From positions 875,501 to 939,500 of the forward strand of contig NC_071340.1 of the NCBI RefSeq assembly GCF_027744825.2: a DNA stretch of 64,000 nt. Reading direction: 5' to 3'. The notes beneath the pieces are model-generated. The model was not told where the DNA came from, searched no databases, and was given only the letters and a program-made list of their open reading frames with translations. The position numbers and the translations under genes are program-made. Each line of letters begins with the position of its first letter. Position 1 is the first letter of the stretch. Positions 38,917 to 52,076 of this stretch are shown here, one piece after another. The stretch is from Synchiropus splendidus (taxonomy: Eukaryota > Chordata > Actinopteri > Syngnathiformes > Callionymidae).

Positions 38917-41360
38917 CTTATCTCAGGCTGAAAAGCGTTTTTGTGCATTGTGCCATAACTTTTCAGGAAAGCTTCAGAACATGAAAATTTCACCTCCCAC
39001 TATAGCAGAAAGTGTCTTTCTAGTAGTTGCACATCAAATCTAAACTGTCTGAAGTGTTTTTCCAAAGTTATTAACACTTTTATGTTTGGCGTTCCGAAAC
39101 CCACCTTATCTCAGGCTGAAAAGCGTTTTTGTGCATTGTGCCATAACTTTTCAGGGAAGCTTCAGAACATGAAATTTTAACCTCCCACTATAGCAGAAAG
39201 GGTCTTTCTAGTAGTTGCACATCAAATCTAAACTGTCTGAAGTGTTTTTCCAAAGTTATCAACACTTTTATGTTTGGCGTTCCGAAACCCACCTTATCTC
39301 AGGCTGAAAAGCGTTTTTGTGCATTGTGCCATAACTTTTCAGGAAAGCTTCAGAACATGAAATTTTAACCTCCCACTATAGCAGAAAGTGTCTTTCTAGT
39401 AGTTGCACATCAAATCTAAACTGTCTGAAGTGTTTTTCCAAAGTTATTAACACTTTTATGTTTGGCGTTCCGAAACCCACCTTATCTCAGGCTGAAAAGC
39501 GTTTTTGTGCATTGTGCCATAACTTTTCAGGGAAGCTTCAGAACATGAAATTTTAACCTCCCACTATAGCAGAAAGGGTCTTTCTAGTAGTTGCACATCA
39601 AATCTAAACTGTCTGAAGTGTTTTTCCAAAGTTATCAACACTTTTATGTTTGGCGTTCCGAAACCCACCTTATCTCAGGCTGAAAAGCGTTTTTACGCAT
39701 TGTGCCATAACTTTTCAGGGAAGCTTCAGAACATGAAATTTTAAGCTCCCACTATAGCAGAAAGGGTCTTTCTAGTAGGTGCTCATCAAATCTAAGCTCT
39801 CTGAAGTGTTTTTCGAAAGTTATCAACACTTTTATGTTTGGCGTTCCGAAACCCACCTTATCTTAGGCTGAAAAGCGTTTTTGTGCATTGTGCCATAACT
39901 TTTCAGGGAAGCTTCAGAACATGAAATTTTAACCTCCCACTATAGCAGAAAGGGTCTTTCTAGTAGTTGCACATCAAATCTAAACTGTCTGAAGTGTTTT
40001 TCCAAAGTTATTAACACTTTTATGTTTGGCGTTCCGAAACCCACCTTATCTCAGGCTGAAAAGCGTTTTTACGCATTGTGCCATAACTTTTCAGGGAAGC
40101 TTCAGAACATGAAATTTTAACCTCCCACTATAGCAGAAAGGGTCTTTCTAGTAGTTGCACATCAAATCTAAGCTGTCTGAAGTGTTTTTCAAAAGTTATC
40201 AACACTTTTATGTTTGGCGTTCCGAAACCCACCTTATCTCAGGCTGAAAAGCGTTTTTGTGCATTGTGCCATAACTTTTCAGGAAAGCTTCAGAACATGA
40301 AATTTTAACCTCCCACTATAGCAGAAAGGGTCTTTCTAGTAGTTGCACATCAAATCTAAACTGTCTGAAGTGTTTTTCCAAAGTTATCAACACTTTTATG
40401 TTTGGCGTTCCGAAACCCACCTTATCTCAGGCTGGAAAGCGTTTTTACGCATTGTGCCATAACTTTTCAGGGAAGCTTCAGAACATGAAATTTTAACCTC
40501 CCACTATAGCAGAAAGGGTCTTTCTAGTAGGTGCACATCAAATCTAAGCTGTCTGAAGTGTTTTTCGAAAGTTATCAACACTTTTATGTTTGGCGTTCCG
40601 AAACCCACCTTATCTCAGGCTGAAAAGCGTTTTTGTGCATTGTGCCATAACTTTTCAGGGAAGCTTCAGAACATGAAATTTTAACCTCCCACTATAGCAG
40701 AAAGGGTCTTTCTAGTAGTTGCACATCAAATCTAAACTGTCTGAAGTGTTTTTCCAAAGTTATCAACACTTTTATGTTTGGCGTTCCGAAACCCACCTTA
40801 TCTCAGGCTGAAAAGCGTTTTTGTGCATTGTGCCATAACTTTTCAGGGAAGCTTCAGAACATGAAATTTTAACCTCCCACTATAGCAGAAAGGGTCTTTC
40901 TAGTAGTTGCACATCAAATCTAAACTGTCTGAAGAATTTTTCCAAAGTTATCAACACTTTTATGTTTGGCGTTCCGAAACCCACCTTATCTCAGGCTGAA
41001 AAGCGTTTTTGTGCATTGTGCCATAACTTTTCAGGGAAGCTTCAGAACATGAAATTTTAACCTCCCACTATAGCAGAAAGGGTCTTTCTAGTAGTTGCAC
41101 ATCAAATCTAAGCTGTCTAAAGTGTTTTTCAAAAGTTATCAACACTTTTATGTTTGGCGTTCCGAAACCCACCTTATCTCAGGCTGAAAAGCGTTTTTGT
41201 GCATTGTGCCATAACTTTTCAGGAAAGCTTCAGAACATGAAATTTTAACCTCCCACTATAGCAGAAAGGGTCTTTCTAGTAGTTGCACATCAAATCTAAA
41301 CTGTCTGAAGTGTTTTTCCAAAGTTATCAACACTTTTATGTTTGGCGTTCCGAAACCCAC
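38917..41360 (+). repeat. Post-L segment
   Basis: M207-M219: c8-c1-c8-c1-c4-(c1 with 156T)-c10-c3-c19-c1-c1-c2-c3. Markers: M207 ATGAAAATTTCACC; M211 TTAAGCTCCC with GTGCTCATC; M212 CTTATCTTAGG; M215 GCTGGAAAGC; M217 GAAGAATTTTT; M218 GTCTAAAG. The M215, M217 and M218 markers recur in the same order at 61665, 62041 and 62229, 113 monomers later. Confidence 0.8.
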
Positions 41361-43804
41361 CTTATCTCAGGCTGAAAAGCGTTTTTACGCATTGTGCCAT
41401 AACTTTTCAGGGAAGCTTCAGAACATGAAATTTTAACCTCCCACTATAGCAGAAAGGGTCTTTCTAGTAGTTGCACATCAAATCTAAACTGTCTGAAGTG
41501 TTTTTCCAAAGTTATCAACACTTTTATGTTTGGCGTTCCGAAACCCACCTTATCTCAGGCTGAAAAGCGTTTTTGTGCATTGTGCCATAACTTTTCAGGG
41601 AAGCTTCAGAACATGAAATTTTAACCTCCCACTATAGCAGAAAGGGCCTTTCTAGTAGGTGCACATCAAATCTAAGCTGTCTGAAGTGTTTTTCCAAAGT
41701 TATCAACACTTTTATGTTTGGCGTTCCGAAACCCACCTTATCTCAGGCTGAAAAGCGTTTTTGTGCATTGTGCCATAACTTTTCAGGGAAGCTTCAGAAC
41801 ATGAAATTTTAACCTCCCACTATAGCAGAAAGGGTCTTTCTAGTAGTTGCACATCAAATCTAAACTGTCTGAAGTGTTTTTCCAAAGTTATCAACACTTT
41901 TATGTTTGGCGTTCCGAAACCCACCTTATCTCAGGCTGAAAAGCGTTTTTACGCATTGTGCCATAACTTTTCAGGGAAGCTTCAGAACATGAAATTTTAA
42001 CCTCCCACTATAGCAGAAAGGGTCTTTCTAGTAGTTGCACATCAAATCTAAGCTGTCTGAAGTGTTTTTCAAAAGTTATCAACACTTTTATGTTTGGCGT
42101 TCCGAAACCCACCTTATCTCAGGCTGAAAAGCGTTTTTGTGCATTGTGCCATAACTTTTCAGGAAAGCTTCAGAACATGAAATTTTAACCTCCCACTATA
42201 GCAGAAAGGGTCTTTCTAGTAGTTGCACATCAAATCTAAACTGTCTGAAGTGTTTTTCCAAAGTTATCAACACTTTTATGTTTGGCGTTCCGAAACCCAC
42301 CTTATCTCAGGCTGAAAAGCGTTTTTACGCATTGTGCCATAACTTTTCAGGGAAGCTTCAGAACATGAAATTTTAACCTCCCACTATAGCAGAAAGGGTC
42401 TTTCTAGTAGGTGCAGATCAAATCTAAGCTGTCTGAAGTGTTTTTCGAAAGTTATCAACACTTTTATGTTTGGCGTTCCGAAACCCACCTTATCTCAGGC
42501 TGAAAAGCGTTTTTGTGCATTGTGCCATAACTTTTCAGGAAAGCTTCAGAACATGAAATTTTAACCTCCCACTATAGCAGAAAGGGTCTTTCTAGTAGTT
42601 GCACATCAAATCTAAACTGTCTGAAGTGTTTTTCCAAAGTTATCAACACTTTTATGTTTGGCGTTCCGAAACCCACCTTATCTCAGGCTGAAAAGCGTTT
42701 TTACGCATTGTGCCATAACTTTTCAGGGAAGCTTCAGAACATGAAATTTTAACCTCCCACTATAGCAGAAAGGGTCTTTCTAGTAGTTGCACATCAAATC
42801 TAAGCTGTCTGAAGTGTTTTTCAAAAGTTATCAACACTTTTATGTTTGGCGTTCCGAAACCCACCTTATCTCAGGCTGAAAAGCGTTTTTGTGCATTGTG
42901 CCATAACTTTTCAGGAAAGCTTCAGAACATGAAATTTTAACCTCCCACTATAGCAGAAAGGGTCTTTCTAGTAGTTGCACATCAAATCTAAACTGTCTGA
43001 AGTGTTTTTCCAAAGTTATCAACACTTTTATGTTTGGCGTTCCGAAACCCACCTTATCTCAGGCTGAAAAGCGTTTTTACGCATTGTGCCATAACTTTTC
43101 AGGGAAGCTTCAGAACATGAAATTTTAACCTCCCACTATAGCAGAAAGGGTCTTTCTAGTAGGTGCACATCAAATCTAAGCTGTCTGAAGTGTTTTTCCA
43201 AAGTTATCAACACTTTTATGTTTGGCGTTCCGAAACCCACCTTATCTCAGGCTGAAAAGCGTTTTTGTGCATTGTGCCATAACTTTTCAGGAAAGCTTCA
43301 GAACATGAAATTTTAACCTCCCACTATAGCAGAAAGGGTCTTTCTAGTAGTTGCACATCAAATCTAAACTGTCTGAAGTGTTTTTCCAAAGTTATCAACA
43401 CTTTTATGTTTGGCGTTCCGAAACCCACCTTATCTCAGGCTGAAAAGCGTTTTTACGCATTGTGCCATAACTTTTCAGGGAAGCTTCAGAACATGAAATT
43501 TTAACCTCCCACTATAGCAGAAAGGGTCTTTCTAGTAGTTGCACATCAAATCTAAGCTGTCTGAAGTGTTTTTCAAAAGTTATCAACACTTTTATGTTTG
43601 GCGTTCCGAAACCCACCTTATCTCAGGCTGAAAAGCGTTTTTGTGCATTGTGCCATAACTTTTCAGGAAAGCTTCAGAACATGAAATTTTAACCTCCCAC
43701 TATAGCAGAAAGGGTCTTTCTAGTAGTTGCACATCAAATCTAAACTGTCTGAAGTGTTTTTCCAAAGTTATCAACACTTTTATGTTTGGCGTTCCGAAAC
43801 CCAC
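41361..43804 (+). repeat. Dimer-rich segment matching 13349-15792
   Basis: M220-M232: c16-c14-c1 followed by five dimers (c10-c3, c19-c3, c10-c3, c15-c3, c10-c3) at 41925-43804. It shares GTGCAGATC (M225) with M76. M221 has a private GGGCCTTTC. M226 lacks the TATTTTTGG of its counterpart M77, so that change arose after the duplication. Confidence 0.82.
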
Positions 43805-46800
43805 CTTATCTCAGGCTGAAAAGCGTTTTTGTGCATTGTGCCATAACTTTTCAGGAAAGCTTCAGAACATGAAATTTTAACCTCCCACTATAGCAGAAAG
43901 TGTCTTTCTAGTAGTTGCACATCAAATCTAAACTGTCTGAAGTGTTTTTCAAAAGTTATTAACACTTTTATGTTTGGCGTTCCGAAACCCACCTTATCTC
44001 AGGCTGAAAAGCGTTTTTGTGCATTGTGCCATAACTTTTCAGGGAAGCTTCAGAACATGAAATTTTAACCTCCCACTATAGCAGAAAGGGTCTTTCTAGT
44101 AGTTGCACATCAAATCTAAACTGTCTGAAGTGTTTTTCCAAAGTTATCAACACTTTTATGTTTGGCGTTCCGAAACCCACCTTATCTCAGGCTGAAAAGC
44201 GTTTTTGTGCATTGTGCCATAACTTTTCAGGGAAGCTTCAGAACATGAAATTTTAACCTCCCACTATAGCAGAAAGGGACTTTCTAGTAGTTGCACATCA
44301 AATCTAAACTGTCTGAAGTGTTTTTCCAAAGTTATCAACACTTTTATGTTTGGCGTTCCGAAACCCACCTTATCTCAGGCTGAAAAGCGTTTTTGTGCAT
44401 TGTGCCATAACTTTTCAGGAAAGCTTCAGAACATGAAATTTTAACCTCCCACTATAGCAGAAAGGGTATTTCTAGTAGTTGCACATCAAATCTAAACTGT
44501 CTGAAGTGTTTTTCCAAAGTTATTAACACTTTTATGTTTGGCGTTCCGAAACCCACCTTATCTCAGGCTGAAAAGCGTTTTTACGCATTGTGCCATAACT
44601 TTTCAGGGAAGCTTCAGAACATGAAATTTTAACCTCCCACTATAGCAGAAAGGGTCTTTCTAGTAGTTGCACATCAAATCTAAACTGTCTGAAGTGTTTT
44701 TCCAAAGTTATCAACACTTTTATGTTTGGCGTTCCGAAACCCACCTTATCTCAGGCTGAAAAGCGTTTTTGTGCATTGTGCCATAACTTTTCAGGGAAGC
44801 TTCAGAACATGAAATTTTAACCTCCCACTATAGCAGAAAGGGTCTTTCTAGTAGGTGCACATCAAATCTAAGCTGTCTGAAGTGTTTTTCCAAAGTTATC
44901 AACACTTTTATGTTTGGCGTTCCGAAACCCACCTTATCTCAGGCTGAAAAGCGTTTTTGTGCATTGTGCCATAACTTTTCAGGGAAGCTTCAGAACATGA
45001 AATTTTAACCTCCCACTATAGCAGAAAGGGTCTTTCTAGTAGTTGCACATCAAATCTAAACTGTCTGAAGTGTTTTTCCAAAGTTATCAACACTTTTATG
45101 TTTGGCGTTCCGAAACCCACCTTATCTCAGGCTGAAAAGCGTTTTTACGCATTGTGCCATAACTTTTCAGGGAAGCTTCAGAACATGAAATTTTAACCTC
45201 CCACTATAGCAGAAAGGGTCTTTCTAGTAGTTGCACATCAAATCTAAGCTGTCTGAAGTGTTTTTCAAAAGTTATCAACACTTTTATGTTTGGCGTTCCG
45301 AAACCCACCTTATCTCAGGCTGAAAAGCGTTTTTGTGCATTGTGCCATAACTTTTCAGGAAAGCTTCAGAACATGAAATTTTAACCTCCCACTATAGCAG
45401 AAAGGGTCTTTCTAGTAGTTGCACATCAAATCTAAACTGTCTGAAGTGTTTTTCCAAAGTTATCAACACTTTTATGTTTGGCGTTCCGAAACCCACCTTA
45501 TCTCAGGCTGAAAAGCGTTTTTACGCATTGTGCCATAACTTTTCAGGGAAGCTTCAGAACATGAAATTTTAACCTCCCACTATAGCAGAAAGGGTCTTTC
45601 TCGTAGGTGCACATCAAATCTAAGCTGTCTGAAGTGTTTTTCGAAAGTTATCAACACTTTTATGTTTGGCGTTCCGAAACCCACCTTATCTCAGGCTGAA
45701 AAGCGTTTTTGTGCATTGTGCCATAACTTTTCAGGAAAGCTTCAGAACATGAAATTTTAACCTCCCACTATAGCAGAAAGGGTCTTTCTAGTAGTTGCAC
45801 ATCAAATCTAAACTGTCTGAAGTGTTTTTCCAAAGTTATCAACACTTTTATGTTTGGCGTTCCGAAACCCACCTTATCTCAGGCTGAAAAGCGTTTTTAC
45901 GCATTGTGCCATAACTTTTCAGGGAAGCTTCAGAACATGAAATTTTAACCTCCCACTATAGCAGAAAGGGTCTTTCTAGTAGTTGCACATCAAATCTAAG
46001 CTGTCTGAAGTGTTTTTCAAAAGTTATCAACACTTTTATGTTTGGCGTTCCGAAACCCACCTTATCTCAGGCTGAAAAGCGTTTTTGTGCATTGTGCCAT
46101 AACTTTTCAGGAAAGCTTCAGAACATGAAATTTTAACCTCCCACTATAGCAGAAAGGGTCTTTCTAGTAGTTGCACATCAAATCTAAACTGTCTGAAGTG
46201 TTTTTCCAAAGTTATCAACACTTTTATGTTTGGCGTTCCGAAACCCACCTTATCTCAGGCTGAAAAGCGTTTTTACGCATTGTGCCATAACTTTTCAGGG
46301 AAGCTTCAGAACATGAAATTTTAACCTCCCACTATAGCAGAAAGGATCTTTCTAGTAGGTGCACATCAAATCTAAGCTCTCTGAAGTGTTTTTCGAAAGT
46401 TATCAACACTTTTATGTTTGGCGTTCCGAAACCCACCTTATCTCAGGCTGAAAAGCGTTTTTGTGCATTGTGCCATAACTTTTCAGGAAAGCTTCAGAAC
46501 ATGAAATTTTAACCTCCCACTATAGCAGAAAGGGTCTTTCTAGTAGTTGCACATCAAATCTAAACTGTCTGAAGTGTTTTTCCAAAGTTATTAACACTTT
46601 TATGTTTGGCGTTCCGAAACCCACCTTATCTCAGGCTGAAAAGCGTTTTTGTGCATTGTGCCATAACTTTTCAGGGAAGCTTCAGAACATGAAATTTTAA
46701 CCTCCCACTATAGCAGAAAGGGTCTTTCTAGTAGTTGCACATCAAATCTAAACTGTCTGAAGTGTCTTTCCAAAGTTATCAACACTTTTATGTTTGGCGT

Positions 46801-47188
46801 TCCGAAACCCACCTTATCTCAGGCTGAAAAGCGTTTTTGTGCATTGTGCCATAACTTTTCAGGAAAGCTTCAGAACATGAAATTTTAACCTCCCACTATA
46901 GCAGAAAGGGTCTTTCTAGTAGTTGCACATCAAATCTAAACTGTCTGAAGTGTTTTTCCAAAGTTATCAACACTTTTATGTTTGGCGTTCCGAAACCCAC
47001 CTTATCTCAGGCTGAAAAGCGTTTTTACGCATTGTGCCATAACTTTTCAGGGAAGCTTCAGAACATGAAATTTTAACCTCCCACTATAGCAGAAAGGGTC
47101 TTTCTAGTAGGTGCACATCAAATCTAAGCTCTCTGAAGTGTTTTTCGAAAGTTATCAACACTTTTATGTTTGGCGTTCCGAAACCCAC
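43805..47188 (+). repeat. HOR unit U9, 18-mer matching U4 minus one
   Basis: M233-M250: c11-c1-c1(GGGAC)-c12-c16-c14-c1-c10-c3-c19-c3-c10-c3-c4(98A)-c18-c1(CTTTCC)-c3-c4. It equals U4 (15793-19364) except that the c1 between c12 and c16 is absent: c12 at 44369 is followed directly by an AC monomer at 44557. M242 has CTCGTAGG. Confidence 0.85.
46249..47188 (+). repeat. Five-monomer marked block, copy 3
   Basis: M246-M250, same marker pair as the copies at 10905 and 18425. Its offset from the second copy is 27,824 bp (148 monomers), consistent with the large segmental duplication after loss of one monomer near 44557. Confidence 0.82.
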
Positions 47189-49256
47189 CTTATCTCAGGC
47201 TGAAAAGCGTTTTTGTGCATTGTGCCATAACTTTTCAGGAAAGCTTCAGAACATGAAATTTTAACCTCCCACTATAGCAGAAAGTGTCTTTCTAGTAGTT
47301 GCACATCAAATCTAAACTGTCTGAAGTGTTTTTCAAAAGTTATTAACACTTTTATGTTTGGCGTTCCGAAACCCACCTTATCTCAGGCTGAAAAGCGTTT
47401 TTGTGCATTGTGCCATAACTTTTCAGGGAAGCTTCAGAACATGAAATTTTAACCTCCCACTATAGCAGAAAGGGTCTTTCTAGTAGTTGCACATCAAATC
47501 TAAACTGTCTGAAGTGTTTTTCCAAAGTTATCAACACTTTTATGTTTGGCGTTCCGAAACCCACCTTATCTCAGGCTGAAAAGCGTTTTTGTGCATTGTG
47601 CCATAACTTTTCAGGGAAGCTTCAGAACATGAAATTTTAACCTCCCACTATAGCAGAAAGGGTCTTTCTAGTAGTTGCACATCAAATCTAAACTGTCTGA
47701 AGTGTTTTTCCAAAGTTATCAACACTTTTATGTTTGGCGTTCCGAAACCCACCTTATCTCAGGCTGAAAAGCGTTTTTGTGCATTGTGCCATAACTTTTC
47801 AGGAAAGCTTCAGAACATGAAATTTTAACCTCCCACTATAGCAGAAAGGGTATTTCTAGTAGGTGCACATCAAATCTAAGCTGTCTGAAGTGTTTTTCGA
47901 AAGTTATCAACACTTTTATGTTTGGCGTTCCGAAACCCACCTTATCTCAGACTGAAAAGCGTTTTTGTGCATTGTGCCATAACTTTTCAGGAAAGCTTCA
48001 GAACATGAAATTTTAACCTCCCACTATAGCAGAAAGGGTCTTTCTAGTAGTTGCACATCAAATCTAAACTGTCTGAAGTGTTTTTCCAAAGTTATCAACA
48101 CTTTTATGTTTGGCGTTCCGAAACCCACCTTATCTCAGGCTGAAAAGCGTTTTTGTGCATTGTGCCATAACTTTTCAGGGAAGCTTCAGAACATGAAATT
48201 TTAACCTCCCACTATAGCAGAAAGGGTCTTTCTAGTAGTTGCACATCAAATCTAAGCTGTCTGAAGTGTTTTTCAAAAGTTATCAACACTTTTATGTTTG
48301 GCGTTCCGAAACCCACCTTATCTCAGGCTGAAAAGCGTTTTTGTGCATTGTGCCATAACTTTTCAGGAAAGCTTCAGAACATGAAATTTTAACCTCCCAC
48401 TATAGCAGAAAGGGTCTTTCTAGTAGTTGCACATCAAATCTAAACTGTCTGAAGTGTTTTTCCAAAGTTATCAACACTTTTATGTTTGGCGTTCCGAAAC
48501 CCACCTTATCTCAGGCTGAAAAGCGTTTTTACGCATTGTGCCATAACTTTTCAGGGAAGCTTCAGAACATGAAATTTTAACCTCCCACTATAGCAGAAAG
48601 GGTCTTTCTAGTAGGTGCACATCAAATCTAAGCTCTCTGAAGTGTTTTTCGAAAGTTATCAACACTTTTATGTTTGGCGTTCCGAAACCCACCTTATCTC
48701 AGGCTGAAAAGCGTTTTTGTGCATTGTGCCATAACTTTTCAGGAAAGCTTCAGAACATGAAATTTTAACCTCCCACTATAGCAGAAAGTGTCTTTCTAGT
48801 AGTTGCACATCAAATCTAAACTGTCTGAAGTGTTTTTCCAAAGTTATCAACACTTTTATGTTTGGCGTTCCGAATCCCACCTTATCTCAGGCTGAAAAGC
48901 GTTTTTGTGCATTGTGCCATAACTTTTCAGGAAAGCTTCAGAACATGAAATTTTAACCTCCCACTATAGCAGAAAGGGTCTTTCTAGTAGTTGCACATCA
49001 AATCTAAACTGTCTGAAGTGTTTTTCCAAAGTTATCAACACTTTTATGTTTGGCGTTCCGAAACCCACCTTATCTCAGGCTGAAAAGCGTTTTTACGCAT
49101 TGTGCCATAACTTTTCAGGGAAGCTTCAGAACATGAAATTTTAACCTCCCACTATAGCAGAAAGGGTCTTTCTAGTAGGTGCACATCAAATCTAAGCTCT
49201 CTGAAGTGTTTTTCGAAAGTTATCAACACTTTTATGTTTGGCGTTCCGAAACCCAC
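47189..49256 (+). repeat. HOR unit U10, deleted 11-monomer form
   Basis: M251-M261: c11-c1-c1-(chimera c12/c19)-c3(CAGACTG)-c2-c3-c4-c5-c3-c4. Compared with the 18-mer U7 it is missing seven monomers, replaced by the chimeric monomer at 47753-47940. M259 has a private CGAATCCC. The CAGACTG marker shows its right side derives from the U5-U7 family. Confidence 0.88.
47753..47940 (+). repeat. Chimeric monomer recording an unequal crossover
   Basis: M254 has the left-half signature of c12 (GT, 52A, and GGGTATTTC with 100A at 47852) joined to the right-half signature of c19 (111G at 47863, 128G, 131G, 147G as TTCGAAAG). Every other 100A monomer I saw continues with 111T, 128A and 156T, and every other c19 starts with AC. 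The exchange therefore lies in the ten bases 47853-47862 (TTTCTAGTAG), which both parents share. It removes seven monomers (1,316 bp) relative to one HOR unit. Confidence 0.9.
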
Positions 49257-52076
49257 CTTATCTCAGGCTGAAAAGCGTTTTTGTGCATTGTGCCATAACT
49301 TTTCAGGAAAGCTTCAGAACATGAAATTTTAACCTCCCACTATAGCAGAAAGTGTCTTTCTAGTAGTTGCACATCAAATCTAAACTGTCTGAAGTGTTTT
49401 TCAAAAGTTATTAACACTTTTATGTTTGGCGTTCCGAAACCCACCTTATCTCAGGCTGAAAAGCGTTTTTGTGCATTGTGCCATAACTTTTCAGGGAAGC
49501 TTCAGAACATGAAATTTTAACCTCCCACTATAGCAGAAAGGGTCTTTCTAGTAGTTGCACATCAAATCTAAACTGTCTGAAGTGTTTTTCCAAAGTTATC
49601 AACACTTTTATGTTTGGCGTTCCGAAACCCACCTTATCTCAGGCTGAAAAGCGTTTTTGTGCATTGTGCCATAACTTTTCAGGGAAGCTTCAGAACATGA
49701 AATTTTAACCTCCCACTATAGCAGAAAGGGTCTTTCTAGTAGTTGCACATCAAATCTAAACTGTCTGAAGTGTTTTTCCAAAGTTATCAACACTTTTATG
49801 TTTGGCGTTCCGAAACCCACCTTATCTCAGGCTGAAAAGCGTTTTTGTGCATTGTGCCATAACTTTTCAGGAAAGCTTCAGAACATGAAATTTTAACCTC
49901 CCACTATAGCAGAAAGGGTATTTCTAGTAGTTGCACATCAAATCTAAACTGTCTGAAGTGTTTTTCCAAAGTTATTAACACTTTTATGTTTGGCGTTCCG
50001 AAACCCACCTTATCTCAGGCTGAAAAGCGTTTTTGTGCATTGTGCCATAACTTTTCAGGGAAGCTTCAGAACATGAAATTTTAACCTCCCACTATAGCAG
50101 AAAGGGTCTTTCTAGTAGTTGCACATCAAATCTAAACTGTCTGAAGTGTTTTTCCAAAGTTATCAACACTTTTATGTTTGGCGTTCCGAAACCCACCTTA
50201 TCTCAGGCTGAAAAGCGTTTTTACGCATTGTGCCATAACTTTTCAGGGAAGCTTCAGAACATGAAATTTTAACCTCCCACTATAGCAGAAAGGGTCTTTC
50301 TAGTAGTTGCACATCAAATCTAAACTGTCTGAAGTGTTTTTCCAAAGTTATCAACACTTTTATGTTTGGCGTTCCGAAACCCACCTTATCTCAGGCTGAA
50401 AAGCGTTTTTGTGCATTGTGCCATAACTTTTCAGGGAAGCTTCAGAACATGAAATTTTAACCTCCCACTATAGCAGAAAGGGTCTTTCTAGTAGGTGCAC
50501 ATCAAATCTAAGCTGTCTGAAGTGTTTTTCCAAAGTTATCAACACTTTTATGTTTGGCGTTCCGAAACCCACCTTATCTCAGGCTGAAAAGCGTTTTTGT
50601 GCATTGTGCCATAACTTTTCAGGGAAGCTTCAGAACATGAAATTTTAACCTCCCACTATAGCAGAAAGGGTCTTTCTCGTAGTTGCACATCAAATCTAAA
50701 CTGTCTGAAGTGTTTTTCCAAAGTTATCAACACTTTTATGTTTGGCGTTCCGAAACCCACCTTATCTCAGGCTGAAAAGCGTTTTTACGCATTGTGACAT
50801 AACTTTTCAGGGAAGCTTCAGAACATGAAATTTTAACCTCCCACTATAGCAGAAAGGGTCTTTCTAGTAGTTGCACATCAAATCTTAGCTGTCTGAAGTG
50901 TTTTTCAAAAGTTATCAACACTTTTATGTTTGGCGTTCCGAAACCCACCTTATCTCAGGCTGAAAAGCGTTTTTGTGCATTGTGCCATAACTTTTCAGGA
51001 AAGCTTCAGAACATGAAATTTTAACCTCCCACTATAGCAGAAAGGGTCTTTCTAGTAGTTGCACATCAAATCTAAACTGTCTGAAGTGTTTTTCCAAAGT
51101 TATCAACACTTTTATGTTTGGCGTTCCGAAACCCACCTTATCTCAGGCTGAAAAGCGTTTTTACGCATTGTGCCATAACTTTTCAGGGAAGCTTCAGAAC
51201 ATGAAATTTTAACCTCCCACTATAGCAGAAAGGGTCTTTCTAGTAGGTGCACATCAAATCTAAGCTGTCTGAAGTGTTTTTCGAAAGTTATCAACACTTT
51301 TATGTTTGGCGTTCCGAAACCCACCTTATCTCAGGCTGAAAAGCGTTTTTGTGCATTGTGCCATAACTTTTCAGGAAAGCTTCAGAACATGAAATTTTAA
51401 CCTCCCACTATAGCAGAAAGGGTCTTTCTAGTAGTTGCACATCAAATCTAAACTGTCTGAAGTGTTTTTCCAAAGTTATCAACACTTTTATGTTTGGCGT
51501 TCCGAAACCCACCTTATCTCAGGCTGAAAAGCGTTTTTGTGCATTGTGCCATAACTTTTCAGGGAAGCTTCAGAACATGAAATTTTAACCTCCCACTATA
51601 GCAGAAAGGGTCTTTCTAGTAGTTGCACATCAAATCTAAGCTGTCTGAAGTGTTTTTCAAAAGTTATCAACACTTTTATGTTTGGCGTTCCGAAACCCAC
51701 CTTATCTCAGGCTGAAAAGCGTTTTTGTGCATTGTGCCATAACTTTTCAGGAAAGCTTCAGAACATGAAATTTTAACCTCCCACTATAGCAGAAAGGGTC
51801 TTTCTAGTAGTTGCACATCAAATCTAAACTGTCTGAAGTGTTTTTCCAAAGTTATCAACACTTTTATGTTTGGCGTTCCGAAACCCACCTTATCTCAGGC
51901 TGAAAAGCGTTTTTACGCATTGTGCCATAACTTTTCAGGGAAGCTTCAGAACATGAAATTTTAACCTCCCACTATAGCAGAAAGGGTCTTTCTAGTAGGT
52001 GCACATCAAATCTAAGCTCTCTGAAGTGTTTTTCGAAAGTTATCAACACTTTTATGTTTGGCGTTCCGAAACCCAC
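49257..52076 (+). repeat. HOR unit U11, 15-mer core matching U8
   Basis: M262-M276 in canonical class order. M270 has GTGACAT as in U8, plus a private AATCTTAGC. M269 has a private CTCGTAGTTG. The offset from U8 is 108 monomers (20,304 bp). Confidence 0.85.

Larger units (their letters stand above)
13349..41360 (+). repeat. Large segmental repeat, left copy (28,012 bp)
   Basis: M71-M219, 149 monomers. Its class order and private markers are matched by 41361-62604. Marker pairs: GCAGATC 14289/42301; GGGAC 16169/44181; 98A 18425/46249; CAGACTG 27637/47941; GTGACAT 30457/50761; CTTTTGTG 34969/56213; GCTGGAAAGC 40421/61665; GAAGAATTTTT 40797/62041 (monomer starts). The changing offsets (149, 148, 108, 113 monomers) mark the places where copies gained or lost monomers. 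Confidence 0.8.
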
